A model generated the notes under the pieces. It was not told where the DNA came from, searched no databases, and saw only the letters and a list, made by a program, of their open reading frames with translations. This document shows positions 40,329 through 49,601 of a stretch of DNA of 64,000 nt, piece after piece. Position numbers and translations under genes: made by a program. The DNA comes from Oscillospiraceae bacterium (GTDB lineage: Bacteria; Bacillota; Clostridia; Oscillospirales; Acutalibacteraceae). Numbering within the stretch: the first letter of the stretch is position 1; the number at the start of each line of letters is the position of its first letter. The stretch lies in assembly GCA_015066225.1 (NCBI GenBank), contig SVOT01000003.1, positions 1 to 64,000 of the forward strand, given 5' to 3'.

Positions 40329-43300
40329 TTATTCTGCTTTAGCTGCTTTTGCGGCTTCAATCTTTGCGTTCTTTTCGAGGATTTCTTTCTGTATCTTTTT
40401 CTGTTTTTTCTTATAAACAAGATACCAAACCACACCGATAACAACAAACACAAGTGCGATAATTATAATCAACACACCTGAGTTGTCAGCAACATTGATT
40501 GTAACTGCATCATAGTTAAAGTAGTAGCAACCGTCGAAAGCATTGTCTGCGTATGATGTGAGGTTGGTGTTAACAACAAACACACGAAGATTGTCACAGG
40601 AAGCAAAGGCGTGGTCACCAATGTTTCTTGCACTTTCGGGCATATTTACTTCTCTGATGTTATCGCAATCAAAGAAGCTTTCTGCACCGATGTTTTCAAA
40701 GCCCTGAGTAAATGTTATTTCTTCAAGACCGTCACAATCATAGAAGGCTTTGTCTGCAATGTTCTTGATTCCCTCAGGAACAGCATACGCACCTTTTTTA
40801 CCTACGGGATAAAGAGCGATTGTGTCAAATGCACCCTCTTCGTTTGCAGCAATAACAACGCCGTCTTCTGCTTTGAATGCAGCGTTGCCCTCTGCAACAT
40901 CAAATTTCTCAAGTGCGGAGCAACCGACAAAGCTCATGGGGTCAAGCTCAACAAGTGTTGCGGGAAGAACGATTTCTTTAAGAGCAACGCAATTGCTGAA
41001 AGCATATTTACCGATTGTTTCAACCTTTGCAAGGTCAATCTTAGCGAGCTTTGCACAGCCTGCGAAAGCATCAGCGGGAACAGCCTTGAGGCTTTCGGGA
41101 AGCTTGATTTCGGTAAGCGCTACACAATTTTTGAATATTGCACCACCGAGAGCTTCGATTTTGTTGCCGAGTTTTACTGTTTTAAGTGTTTTAATATCAG
41201 CGAAAGCGGCTGTGCCGATTTCTTTAACGCTGTCAGGAATTTCAACTGATTTAAGTGATGAGCCCTTGAATGCATTGTCGCCGATAACGGTAACGCTTGC
41301 GGGAATAACTACTGAAGTAACGCTAGCATTGTTAACAGCATTGTCAGCAATAGCTGTTGTGCCGTCTGTGATGATAAGTGCAGGTATAGCACCCTTTACT
41401 CTGTAAAGAACTTTACCAACATATACTGCGCCTTTGGCATTTTTAAACCATGCAGTAACGTCAAGAGCGTTGTCTTCAACTGCAACAAGTGAAGCAGGAA
41501 CGCTGATTTCCTTGACTGCCTTTGCTGTTTCAAACGCGTTAGCGGCAATTTTCTCTGTGCCCTCTGCAACGATGATGCGCTTTGTGTCAGCACCACCAGC
41601 GATTACGAGAGTTTTGCCGTCTGCTGTATAGATAGCGGAACCAACAGCCTTGTATGCTTTGCTACCCTCTTCAAGTGTGATTTTCTTGAGAGATTTGCAA
41701 CCGCTGAAAACAGCACCGTCAAAGGATTCAACAGAAGCAGGGATTGTCACAGCAACAAGAGCGGAGCAATCCTTGAATGCGCCGTCACCGAGCTTTTCAA
41801 CGTTTTTGCCGATGTAAAGGTCTGTGAGGGCCTTGTTACCTGCGAATGCTTCACTGTCAACCTTTGCAACGCCGTCGCCAAGGTTAACACTCTTGAGACC
41901 GGCATCCTTGAATGCTTTGTTTGCAATATCGTGAACTGTTGAGGGAAGTTTGATTTTTGTGAGAGCAGAACAGCCTTCAAAAGCAGAAGCACCGATATAT
42001 GTAAGACCTTCGTTCAATGTAACGGAAGCAAGGTTCTTTGCGTTTTTGAATGCGCTGTTGCTGATTTTTGCAACGTTTGCAGGAATCGTGATTTTCTCGA
42101 TTGCCGCACCCTCAAATGCCTTTGCATCAATAGCATAAAGAGCAGAATCCTCGGGAACAACAACGTTTTTAACTGTGCTGTTAGCAAACGCCGACTGTTT
42201 GATAACCTCAACGTTTGCGGGCAAATTAAACTCGCCTGCTTTACCCTCGGGGAAAGTAACAAGCTCATTACCGCCCTTGTTGTAAAGAACGCCGTCAACA
42301 GAAGAATATGTTTTGTTGTTATCAACAACTACGATTTCTTTGAATGTTGAAGTGCCTCTGAATGAATCTGTACCGACAGCGGAAATGTTTTTGCCGAATT
42401 CAATTGTTGAAATCTTTGTGTTTGCAAAAGCAAAATCACCGATATCTGACATTGTTTCTGCTGTTTTGAAGACTGTAAGAGAAGAGCAATCTCTGAAGCT
42501 TTCATAGCCAACCGTTGCACAGGTTGTTTCGGAAAGATCCATCTCTTTAAGAGACGAGCAGCCCTTGAATGCACCGGCAGAAATAACGCCGAGAGCATCG
42601 TCAACAACAACCTTTGTAAGGTTTACGCAATTCTGGAATGCATAAAGACCGATCTCTTCAACGTCGGGACCAAAGGTTACAACCTTGAGGTCTTCGTTGC
42701 CGAGGAATGCATAATCTTCAATTATTGAAATATCTTTGGGTATTGTGATTTCGGAAAGGTTGCCCTTATAAGAATAGAGAACTCTGCCGAAGCACAAAGC
42801 ACCGTCTTCTGCATTTTTCTCGTATGCAGAGCCTTCAAAAGCATCAGCGGCACAACCCTTGAGGTTTTTGTGGGGCTTGATTTCTGAAAGAGAGGTGCAT
42901 CCTGCGAAACATCTTGAAGGAACTTCAACTACTGTTTCGGGGAATTCGATATCGTTTAGAGATGTACAACCCTCAAAAGCTGAAGCACCGAGACCTGTGA
43001 TGGATTCTGTGCTCTTGATTTCTTTAAGCGATGTGCACCCCTTGAATGCATTGTCGCCGATAGATGTAATCTCGCTGTTGAATTTTACACTTTCAATTTT
43101 TGTGTTGCCCTCGAAGCAGCCTTCGCCGACAGTGATAACGCTGAGGCTGTTGATTCTTGAGGGGATTTTGACTTCGGTTTCAGAGCCGATGTACTTAACA
43201 AGCTGAATGGCTGAGCCTTCTTCGATTCTGATAAATTCATAATCGTCGTTTTTCTCTTTGTTAAGTTCGATTTCTGCCGCAGAGATTGTTGTAGTTTCTT

Positions 43301-43394
43301 CTTCTGCGAAAACCGTAATCGGGGCTGCAGCGACAAATACGAATACGAGAAGTATTGATAAAATGCCGCACAGAGGTTTCTTGAATGCTGTCAT
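40329..43394 (-). CDS. membrane-anchored BspA-like leucine-rich repeat protein
   Basis: 1021 residues. A signal peptide (MTAFKKPLCGILSILLVFVFVAAA…VFA) precedes roughly 30 LRR_5/BspA repeats of the form VxxIGxxAFxxCxxLxxIxIPxSV. A single C-terminal membrane helix (VLIIIIALVFVVIGVVWYLVY) is followed by a Lys-rich cytoplasmic tail. The repeats form a solenoid facing outward. Unlike the 983-residue paralogue at 26.4-29.4 kb it has no Cys or FN3 repeats but has this anchor. ATG 43394 follows AAGGGA. The gene has a perfect consensus promoter, suggesting high expression. Confidence 0.85.
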   Translation of the reverse strand: MTAFKKPLCGILSILLVFVFVAAAPITVFAEEETTTISAAEIELNKEKNDDYEFIRIEEGSAIQLVKYIGSETEVKIPSRINSLSVITVGEGCFEGNTKIESVKFNSEITSIGDNAFKGCTSLKEIKSTESITGLGASAFEGCTSLNDIEFPETVVEVPSRCFAGCTSLSEIKPHKNLKGCAADAFEGSAYEKNAEDGALCFGRVLYSYKGNLSEITIPKDISIIEDYAFLGNEDLKVVTFGPDVEEIGLYAFQNCVNLTKVVVDDALGVISAGAFKGCSSLKEMDLSETTCATVGYESFRDCSSLTVFKTAETMSDIGDFAFANTKISTIEFGKNISAVGTDSFRGTSTFKEIVVVDNNKTYSSVDGVLYNKGGNELVTFPEGKAGEFNLPANVEVIKQSAFANSTVKNVVVPEDSALYAIDAKAFEGAAIEKITIPANVAKISNSAFKNAKNLASVTLNEGLTYIGASAFEGCSALTKIKLPSTVHDIANKAFKDAGLKSVNLGDGVAKVDSEAFAGNKALTDLYIGKNVEKLGDGAFKDCSALVAVTIPASVESFDGAVFSGCKSLKKITLEEGSKAYKAVGSAIYTADGKTLVIAGGADTKRIIVAEGTEKIAANAFETAKAVKEISVPASLVAVEDNALDVTAWFKNAKGAVYVGKVLYRVKGAIPALIITDGTTAIADNAVNNASVTSVVIPASVTVIGDNAFKGSSLKSVEIPDSVKEIGTAAFADIKTLKTVKLGNKIEALGGAIFKNCVALTEIKLPESLKAVPADAFAGCAKLAKIDLAKVETIGKYAFSNCVALKEIVLPATLVELDPMSFVGCSALEKFDVAEGNAAFKAEDGVVIAANEEGAFDTIALYPVGKKGAYAVPEGIKNIADKAFYDCDGLEEITFTQGFENIGAESFFDCDNIREVNMPESARNIGDHAFASCDNLRVFVVNTNLTSYADNAFDGCYYFNYDAVTINVADNSGVLIIIIALVFVVIGVVWYLVYKKKQKKIQKEILEKNAKIEAAKAAKAE

Positions 43395-43466
43395 AAAACA
43401 ACGTCCCTTCACAATGTACTTTTTACCGTAAAAAGATAAGTGATAATCCACTTTACAGATAGAATC

Positions 43467-43495
43467 ATTATAATATAAACACCCTCGGTTGTCAA
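43467..43495 (-). promoter_or_regulatory. perfect consensus promoter of the BspA-like gene
   Basis: Minus-strand TTGACA (43490-43495), exactly 17 bp, TATAAT (43467-43472). The spacer forms one arm of the hairpin at 43478-43523. Confidence 0.85.
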
Positions 43496-43523
43496 GCAAT
43501 CAGCCTGCCTCCGAGGGTGTTTT
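43478..43523. terminator. hairpin at the end of the uxuA operon, overlapping a promoter
   Basis: AACACCCTCGG (43478-43488) pairs with CCGAGGGTGTT (43511-43521), loop about 22 nt. It could end minus-strand uxuA-eda-kdgK transcripts, though its minus-strand T tract is weak (TTTATATT). The T tract is better on the plus strand. Confidence 0.55.
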
Positions 43524-43577
43524 AATTTTTAAAACTAACCAAAATTTAGCGGTTATTTTAGTGTATTTTAACAGTTA

Positions 43578-44600
43578 TCATCTCTGAACTCTGCCTGAGC
43601 CGTCGCCACCTGCGAGTTTTTCAACCTCTTTCACGCCGACACGGTTAAAGTCACCCTCAACGGAATGCTTGAGTGCAGATGCCGCAACAGCGAACTCAAT
43701 AGCCTCCTGAGTTGACTTGCCGTTGAGAAGAGAATAGATAAGCCCGCCGCCAAAGGAATCGCCGCCGCCGACACGGTCAACAATGTGGAGATGGTATGAT
43801 TTTGAGAAGCAGTAATTTTCACCGTCATAGAGCATACCCGCCCAATCGTTGTCACTTGCAGAGATTGAGGTTCTGAGAGTTATTGCAACCTTTTCGAAAC
43901 CGAATTTGTCAGCAAGCTGTTTTGCAACAGATTTATAGCCATCGTGATTGAGCTTGCCGCCATAGATATCGGTATCCTCAGCTTCAATGCCGAAAACGTC
44001 CTTTGCATCCTCTTCGTTTGAAATGCAGACGTCAACGTACTGACAAAGGTCTGTCATAGCCTTTCTTGCTTCATCTCTTGTCCAGAGCTTGCCTCTGTAG
44101 TTAAGGTCACAAGAAATTTTAACGCCCTTTGCCTTTGCAGCTTTACAAGCTTCACGACAGATATCCACAAGGTTTTCGCCCAATGCGGGAGTAATGCCTG
44201 TGAAATGGAACCAATCGGCACCCTCGAAAATAGAATCCCAATCGAAATCAGAAACGCTCGCCTGCTGAATTGCTGAATATTTGCGGTCATAAATACAAAC
44301 GGAGCCACGCTGAGAAGCGCCCTTTTCAAGGTAGTAGATGCCTACCCTTTCACCACCCCTTACAACCCTTGAGGTGTCAACGCCAAAGTAGCGAAGAGAG
44401 TCGATTGCCGCCTGACCGATTGCGTGGTCGGGAAGCTTTGTTACAAAAACGCTTTCCATTCCGTAGTTGGCAAGAGAAACGGAAACGTTTGCCTCACCGC
44501 CACCGAATGTAGCCTGCATTTTATCGTTCTGGAAAAATCTGTAATATCCCTCAGGAGCAAGGCGAAGCATAATTTCGCCGAATGTGACAACCTTTGCCAT
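43578..44600 (-). CDS. kdgK: 2-dehydro-3-deoxygluconokinase
   Basis: 340 residues, PfkB family. It has VTFGEIMLRLAPEGY at the N-terminus, FGGGEANVSVSLANYG for the sugar, SCDLNYRG, and the catalytic DRVGGGDSFGGGL. It phosphorylates KDG to KDPG for the following aldolase. The last gene of uxuA-eda-kdgK; its ATG overlaps the eda stop (TAATG) with AAGGAGG upstream. The Gly/Arg-rich C-terminal tail (AGGDGSGRVQR) is extra and short. Confidence 0.92.
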   Translation of the reverse strand: MAKVVTFGEIMLRLAPEGYYRFFQNDKMQATFGGGEANVSVSLANYGMESVFVTKLPDHAIGQAAIDSLRYFGVDTSRVVRGGERVGIYYLEKGASQRGSVCIYDRKYSAIQQASVSDFDWDSIFEGADWFHFTGITPALGENLVDICREACKAAKAKGVKISCDLNYRGKLWTRDEARKAMTDLCQYVDVCISNEEDAKDVFGIEAEDTDIYGGKLNHDGYKSVAKQLADKFGFEKVAITLRTSISASDNDWAGMLYDGENYCFSKSYHLHIVDRVGGGDSFGGGLIYSLLNGKSTQEAIEFAVAASALKHSVEGDFNRVGVKEVEKLAGGDGSGRVQR

Positions 44601-45241
44601 TATTTTCTTGCCTCCTTGACAATTTCAATACTCTTTTTACAGAGGTCTTTAATTTCATCCCATTTCTGGTTATCGATAAGGTCAGCGGTAACCATATATG
44701 AGCCGCCGCAAGCCGCAATAACGGGGCAAGAGAGATACTCCTTGAGGTTATTAAGGCCGATGCCACCGGTGGGCATAACCTTGAACATGGGGAAAGGAGC
44801 GCTCATAGCCTTGATTTTTGCAAGACCGCCCGACTGCTCTGCAGGGAAGAACTTGAGCACCTCAAGACCGAATTTAAGAGCCACGTGATAATCCGTGGGA
44901 GTTGTGCAACCCGGGTAAATGGGCATATTTTTCTCCACACAGTATTTAACGATTTCAGGGTCAAAGCCGGGTGTTACTATGAATTCTGCACCTGCGGCGA
45001 TTGCTTTATCCACGTGCTCGGTGGTGAGAACTGTGCCTGCACCAACAAGCATTTCGGGGCAAGCCTCCTTCATAAGGCGGATTGCCGTGTCTGCACCTGC
45101 GGCACGGAAGGTTACCTCTGCCACGGGAACGCCACCCTCACAAAGAGCTCTTGCAAGTGGTGCGGCATCTCTTTCGGGGTTATTGAGTTTAATAACGGGA
45201 ACAACTCCGATAGCCGAAATTTTTGTATTCATCTCGTTCAT
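44600..45241 (-). CDS. eda: KDPG / 4-hydroxy-2-oxoglutarate aldolase
   Basis: 213 residues, class I TIM-barrel aldolase. It has VAEVTFRA (catalytic Glu), a GAGTVLT phosphate strand, GCTTPTDYHVALKFG, and the Schiff-base Lys in LKFFPAEQ; PTGGIGLNNL binds phosphate. It cleaves KDPG to pyruvate and glyceraldehyde-3-phosphate. It lies between uxuA (6-base gap) and kdgK (overlap), completing the lower Ashwell pathway. AAAGGAG precedes ATG 45241. Confidence 0.93.
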   Translation of the reverse strand: MNEMNTKISAIGVVPVIKLNNPERDAAPLARALCEGGVPVAEVTFRAAGADTAIRLMKEACPEMLVGAGTVLTTEHVDKAIAAGAEFIVTPGFDPEIVKYCVEKNMPIYPGCTTPTDYHVALKFGLEVLKFFPAEQSGGLAKIKAMSAPFPMFKVMPTGGIGLNNLKEYLSCPVIAACGGSYMVTADLIDNQKWDEIKDLCKKSIEIVKEARK

Positions 45242-45247
45242 TAATTT

Positions 45248-46294
45248 TTACTCCTTTTCACAAGCCTCAAAAAGACCGTTGATGTAAGCGGCACCCAGAG
45301 CTCTGTCGAAAAGACCGTAGCCGGGTTTGCCTGTTTCGCCCCAAATCATTCTGCCGTGGTCGGGGCGAACGTAGCCGTCAAAATTATTATCTGCAAGCGC
45401 TTTTACAATCTTATACATATCAAGTGAGCCGCAATCTGAAAGGTGTGCTCTTTCTTCAAAGGAGCCGTCCTCCATAATCTTTACGTTTCTGATATGCATA
45501 AACGCTATTCTGTCTACTTTTGCATATTTTTCAACCATAGCGGGGATATCGTTGGACTCAGCACAACCGAGACTGCCTGTGCAAAGGCAAAGGCTGTTTG
45601 CGGGGCTGTCAACAATACCGAGCATTCTGTCGAGATTTTTTTCATTTGTGATGATTCTGGGAAGACCGAAAATAGGATACGGCGGGTCATCGGGGTGGAT
45701 TGCCATTCTGACACCGCATTCCTCTGCAACCGGAACAACCTTTTTAAGAAATCTTTCGAGATTTGCCCACAAGCCCTCTTCACCGATTTCGCCATAGGCT
45801 GTAATAAGCTCGCGAACCTCCTCCTGAGAGTAGCTTGAATCCCAGCCGGGAAGATGAATATCGTCCTTGAGGGGGTCAAGACCCTTCATCTGCTCCCAAT
45901 ACATAACAAGGCTTGTTGAGCCGTCCTTTGCCTCTTTGTCAAGCTGTGTACGGGTCCAGTCAAAAACGGGCATAAAGTTATAGGTAACACACTTAACGCC
46001 GTATTTTGCACACCTTCTGATGTTTTCGCAGTAAACGTCGAGAAGCTGTTCAACGTTATTTCTGCCGAGTTTGATATCCTCATGAACGGGAATTGACTCA
46101 ACAACATCAAAAATAAGACCGTGTTTTTCACACTGCTCTTTCATTTCTTTAAGAGATTCCTCCGGCCAGACCTCACCGGGCTTAACGTCATAAACCGCTG
46201 AGACGATTGAACGCATACCGGGAATCTGTGAAATATATTGAAGTGAAACGGGGTCTGTTTCACCGTACCAACGGAATGAAAGCTTCATTTTCAT
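45248..46294 (-). CDS. uxuA: mannonate dehydratase
   Basis: 348 residues. It starts [26 protein letters not shown] as in UxuA, with [42 protein letters not shown] and a C-terminal [12 protein letters not shown] metal-binding region. It dehydrates D-mannonate to KDG. ATG 46294 follows GGAGGAAAAAATA. The first gene of the hexuronate operon, under a perfect promoter. The pathway also needs uronate isomerase (not in the window) and fructuronate reductase (SDR candidate at 37348). Confidence 0.95.
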   Translation of the reverse strand: MKMKLSFRWYGETDPVSLQYISQIPGMRSIVSAVYDVKPGEVWPEESLKEMKEQCEKHGLIFDVVESIPVHEDIKLGRNNVEQLLDVYCENIRRCAKYGVKCVTYNFMPVFDWTRTQLDKEAKDGSTSLVMYWEQMKGLDPLKDDIHLPGWDSSYSQEEVRELITAYGEIGEEGLWANLERFLKKVVPVAEECGVRMAIHPDDPPYPIFGLPRIITNEKNLDRMLGIVDSPANSLCLCTGSLGCAESNDIPAMVEKYAKVDRIAFMHIRNVKIMEDGSFEERAHLSDCGSLDMYKIVKALADNNFDGYVRPDHGRMIWGETGKPGYGLFDRALGAAYINGLFEACEKE

Positions 46295-46345
46295 TATTTT
46301 TTCCTCCGAATCAGACACTATTCAAAAGTTTTGAAATCTATGATA

Positions 46346-46374
46346 ATTATAGAAAAGCCGCAAAACATTGTCAA
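46346..46374 (-). promoter_or_regulatory. perfect consensus promoter of uxuA-eda-kdgK
   Basis: Minus-strand TTGACA (46369-46374), 17-bp spacer, TATAAT (46346-46351). No obvious operator dyad was recognised beside it. Confidence 0.85.
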
Positions 46375-46425
46375 GCAAATAACAAAATACCGAATGCACA
46401 ATTTTTGTATATTTTAGTATTATTT

Positions 46426-47280
46426 TCACTTTAGGAGTTCCTTGCTCTCTGCAGACCTTACAGTGTTTTCGAGAAGCATTGTGATAGTCATTGGCCCTAC
46501 CCCACCGGGTACGGGTGTAATATATGATGCCTTTGGTTCAACAGCGGCGAAATCAACGTCACCGCACAGCTTGCCGTCTTCATCACGGTTTATGCCAACG
46601 TCGATAACTACCGCACCGTCCTTCACCATGTCGGCGGTAACGAATTTCGGGATACCTACTGCGGCAACGAGTATGTCTGCTGTGAGGCACTCTTCTTTAA
46701 GGCTTGCTGTTCTGGAATGACAGATTTCCACCGTGCCGTTTTCCTTGAGAAGAAGCATAGCCATAGGCTTACCGACAATATTGCTTCTGCCCACAACAAC
46801 GCATTTTTTACCGCTTACAGGAATGTTATAGTATCTGAACATTTCCATAATCCCTGCAGGTGTGCAGGGCAAAAAGGTAAAATCACCTATCATAATATGA
46901 CCAACGTTAACGGGGTGGAAAGCATCCACGTCCTTTGCGGGGTCTATTGAATTGAGCACTGCTTTTTCATCAATATGCTTCGGCAGAGGAAGCTGGCAAA
47001 GAATACCGTCAACTCTGCTGTCGTTATTAAGTTTATTGATTAGAGAAATCAGCTCCTCGCCCGTTGTTTCTTCAGGCAAGGCAAATTCAAAGGATGTAAC
47101 TCCGATTTCCTCACAGCCCTTTTTCTTGTTATTGACATAAACTCGTGAAGCACTGTTGTTACCAACAATAATAACCGCAAGACCTGTGGATATTCCTTTA
47201 TCACTCAACGCTTTTACACGTTTTTTAAGCTCTTCTCTTTTTGCGGCGGAAACCTCTTTTCCGCTAATAATTTCAGCCAT
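46426..47280 (-). CDS. folD: methylenetetrahydrofolate dehydrogenase/cyclohydrolase
   Basis: 284 residues. Signatures are GLAVIIVGNNSASRVYVNNKKKGCEEIG (catalytic Lys and Tyr region), DGILCQLPLPKH, the NADP motif VVGRSNIVGKPMAMLLL and PGGVGPMTITMLL. It interconverts methylene-, methenyl- and formyl-THF. ATG 47280 is taken as start because GGAGG lies 9 bases upstream; the ATG six bases earlier is too close to that site. It overlaps the end of lgt by 8 bases, so the two are coupled. Confidence 0.95.
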   Translation of the reverse strand: MAEIISGKEVSAAKREELKKRVKALSDKGISTGLAVIIVGNNSASRVYVNNKKKGCEEIGVTSFEFALPEETTGEELISLINKLNNDSRVDGILCQLPLPKHIDEKAVLNSIDPAKDVDAFHPVNVGHIMIGDFTFLPCTPAGIMEMFRYYNIPVSGKKCVVVGRSNIVGKPMAMLLLKENGTVEICHSRTASLKEECLTADILVAAVGIPKFVTADMVKDGAVVIDVGINRDEDGKLCGDVDFAAVEPKASYITPVPGGVGPMTITMLLENTVRSAESKELLK

Positions 47281-48301
47281 TTTCATTGCCCTCCGCATTT
47301 TCTTCGGTTTTGTTTTCCTCAACAGCCAACCGCTCCAGCTTTTTCTCTTTAAGAGTTTTGGGAGCATCGGGCTGAAAATAGTCAACGCCCTCGATTTTAA
47401 CAGGATGCTTTTTCACCCTTATGAGCATAGCAACAAGAACAATGGCACACACCGCAACTATTGCAAGTGAAAGAGCCTGTGACACTCTTATGCCTGTTGA
47501 ACCGATATAGAGGCTGTCCGTTCTGAGCCCCTCAATAATTGCTCTGCCTGTTCCGTACCATATACCGTAGCACAGGAAAAGCTGACCGCTAAATTTTCTG
47601 AATTTTTTGAGCATCAGGTAAAGAATGCCGAAGCCCAGCATACACCATGCGAATTCATAGAAAAAGGTGGGATGAACAAAAAGATTGTTTTCTTCAATAT
47701 AGCCAGCCACATCTGCAACACCTTCAACGCCGAATTTCTCAGGGTTAAGGGTTATGTATGAAACTACCTTGTCGCTCATCATACCGTAGTTGCCGTTTGT
47801 GAACGTGCCGAATGCTTCCTGGTTGGCATAGTTGCCCCAACGCCCGATTCCCTGACCGATAAGCAGGCTCATACCCACAAGGTCAAGAAGATTGAGAAAA
47901 TTAAGTTTTTCAAGCTTACAGGTTATAAACGCCGCAAAAATACCGCCGATGATACCGCCGTATATTGCAAGACCGCCGTTCCATATCTGAAAAATTTCAG
48001 CAGGATGCTGACTGTAATAGTTCCACTCAAAAATGACGTAATATGCCCTTGCGCCAATTATACCGCCAAAGGTTCCGTAAATGAGCACATCAACCATTTT
48101 GCTGAGATTCATTCGCCAGGTGTAGGCAATTCTGCCGCCGAACAAGGCGGCAAGAATAAAGCCGAATGCGATAATAACACCGTACCATTTAATCTGAATA
48201 AAATTTTCGCCGATATAAAACTCGCAGAATACAGACGAAACGTCAAAAATCGTGCTTATACCTGCAAAGGTTACTCTTGCGAAATCTGCAAACCATTCCA
48301 T
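47273..48301 (-). CDS. lgt: prolipoprotein diacylglyceryl transferase
   Basis: 342 residues, about seven membrane helices. Signatures are GARAYYVIFEW, GGLAIYGGIIGG and the RWGNYANQEAFG active-site motif (HGG/GRxGNxxNxE type), with a C-terminal GxxRFxxExLR-like segment (GTGRAIIEGLRTDSLY). It transfers diacylglycerol to the lipobox Cys of prolipoproteins, such as the hydrolase at 21252. It is longer than usual because of a charged C-terminal tail (about 50 residues). AGGAGACTG precedes ATG 48301. Confidence 0.93.
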   Translation of the reverse strand: MEWFADFARVTFAGISTIFDVSSVFCEFYIGENFIQIKWYGVIIAFGFILAALFGGRIAYTWRMNLSKMVDVLIYGTFGGIIGARAYYVIFEWNYYSQHPAEIFQIWNGGLAIYGGIIGGIFAAFITCKLEKLNFLNLLDLVGMSLLIGQGIGRWGNYANQEAFGTFTNGNYGMMSDKVVSYITLNPEKFGVEGVADVAGYIEENNLFVHPTFFYEFAWCMLGFGILYLMLKKFRKFSGQLFLCYGIWYGTGRAIIEGLRTDSLYIGSTGIRVSQALSLAIVAVCAIVLVAMLIRVKKHPVKIEGVDYFQPDAPKTLKEKKLERLAVEENKTEENAEGNENG

Positions 48302-48320
48302 AACAGTCTCCTATCCGCCC

Positions 48321-49601
48321 TCAGCTTTTTACAACCGAAAGCACAGATTTATCTTCGTTAAAGCATTTCTGAAGCAAATCGTTGACAAACTCAAGCTCCA
48401 TACTCTTGATAACATTAAACTCCTCAAACAGCTCTTCGTTTTCAAAATGGGAAATGATGAGAGCATTTGCAACAGTATCAATATCGGTAAAAGCCCTCAC
48501 GGTTTTTCCGTATTGCTTTTTGCGCACCATTTCAAACTGCTCTTTAGTTACGCCGTCCTTTTTAAGACGGGCAATGCGGCTTTTAATTTTATCAGCAACA
48601 ATTTCGGGCTGCGATGATTCACCGGAAAACATATTTGAATAGTAACCGAAGCCGTTGAAAAACTCGGTAGCAAAGGTACCGTTTATAAGACCGTCGTCAA
48701 GAAGCTCCTTATACAGGGGTGAAATCTGACCCGCAATAATATCGAGAAGTATCGCCATGGCAATTTCTTCTTTCAGGGAGCACTCTGCCTCGGGGAACTT
48801 TTCTTTGTAGCCGAAGCAGAAAACGGGAGTTGCCACGGGGAGCTTCTCTTCCGTATATGCTTTAACTATTTCAACCGGTTCTTCTTCAAAGGCTCTTTCA
48901 ACAGTAACCCTTTCGTCTGCCTTGAGCATTTTGTCTGCAATTTCAATAACTGTTTCAACTGAGACATTGCCCGCAACCGCCAACGCCATATTGGATAGAT
49001 TGTAGAACGTGTCATAGCAACCGAAAAGCATATCCGCCGTTATTTCGGATATAGACTGCTTTGTGCCCGCAATATCTATTTTAACAGGGTGCTTGTGGTA
49101 CATTGCCTCAAGCATATTAAAAAGGCATTCCCACTCGGGAGAATCCTTGTACATATCAATCTCCTGCCCGATTATACCCTGCTCCTTACGGACGGTTTCC
49201 TCGGTAAAATAAGGGTGCCTTACGAAATCGAGAAGAATCTCGAAATTTTCCTCAAAATGACCCGTGCAGGTAAAAAGATAACAGGTTCTGTCAAAGCTTG
49301 TGTATGCGTTTGCAGAAGCACCCGTTGCGGCATAGCGCTGAAATGCATCAAGCTCCTCACTTTCGAAAAGCTTGTGCTCAAGAAAATGTGCCGTGCCTGC
49401 GGGTATTTCTGTAAATTCATCACGGTCACTGCGCTTGAAGCGTGTGTCTATTGAGCCGTATTTTGTGCCGAAAACGGCATATGCCGATGTGTATTCGGGC
49501 TTGGGATAAACGTATATGCTCAGACCCGATTTATGCTCAATTTTGTAATAGCATTCGCCGAGAATGGCGTTTTCTATGGAGGTTATTTTATTTTCTGCCA
49601 T
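48321..49601 (-). CDS. M16 family zinc peptidase (YmfH-like)
   Basis: 426 residues. The inverted zinc motif HFLEH (HxxEH, in GTAHFLEHKLFE, about residue 69-74) and a downstream Glu cluster mark an active M16 subunit, with a second inactive half ending in a substrate-binding domain. Its start codon overlaps the stop of the upstream M16-like gene (TAATG), an arrangement seen for YmfF/YmfH pairs, where one partner carries the zinc site. It probably degrades peptides; partner and context support that, substrate unknown. Confidence 0.85.
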   Translation of the reverse strand: MAENKITSIENAILGECYYKIEHKSGLSIYVYPKPEYTSAYAVFGTKYGSIDTRFKRSDRDEFTEIPAGTAHFLEHKLFESEELDAFQRYAATGASANAYTSFDRTCYLFTCTGHFEENFEILLDFVRHPYFTEETVRKEQGIIGQEIDMYKDSPEWECLFNMLEAMYHKHPVKIDIAGTKQSISEITADMLFGCYDTFYNLSNMALAVAGNVSVETVIEIADKMLKADERVTVERAFEEEPVEIVKAYTEEKLPVATPVFCFGYKEKFPEAECSLKEEIAMAILLDIIAGQISPLYKELLDDGLINGTFATEFFNGFGYYSNMFSGESSQPEIVADKIKSRIARLKKDGVTKEQFEMVRKKQYGKTVRAFTDIDTVANALIISHFENEELFEEFNVIKSMELEFVNDLLQKCFNEDKSVLSVVKS

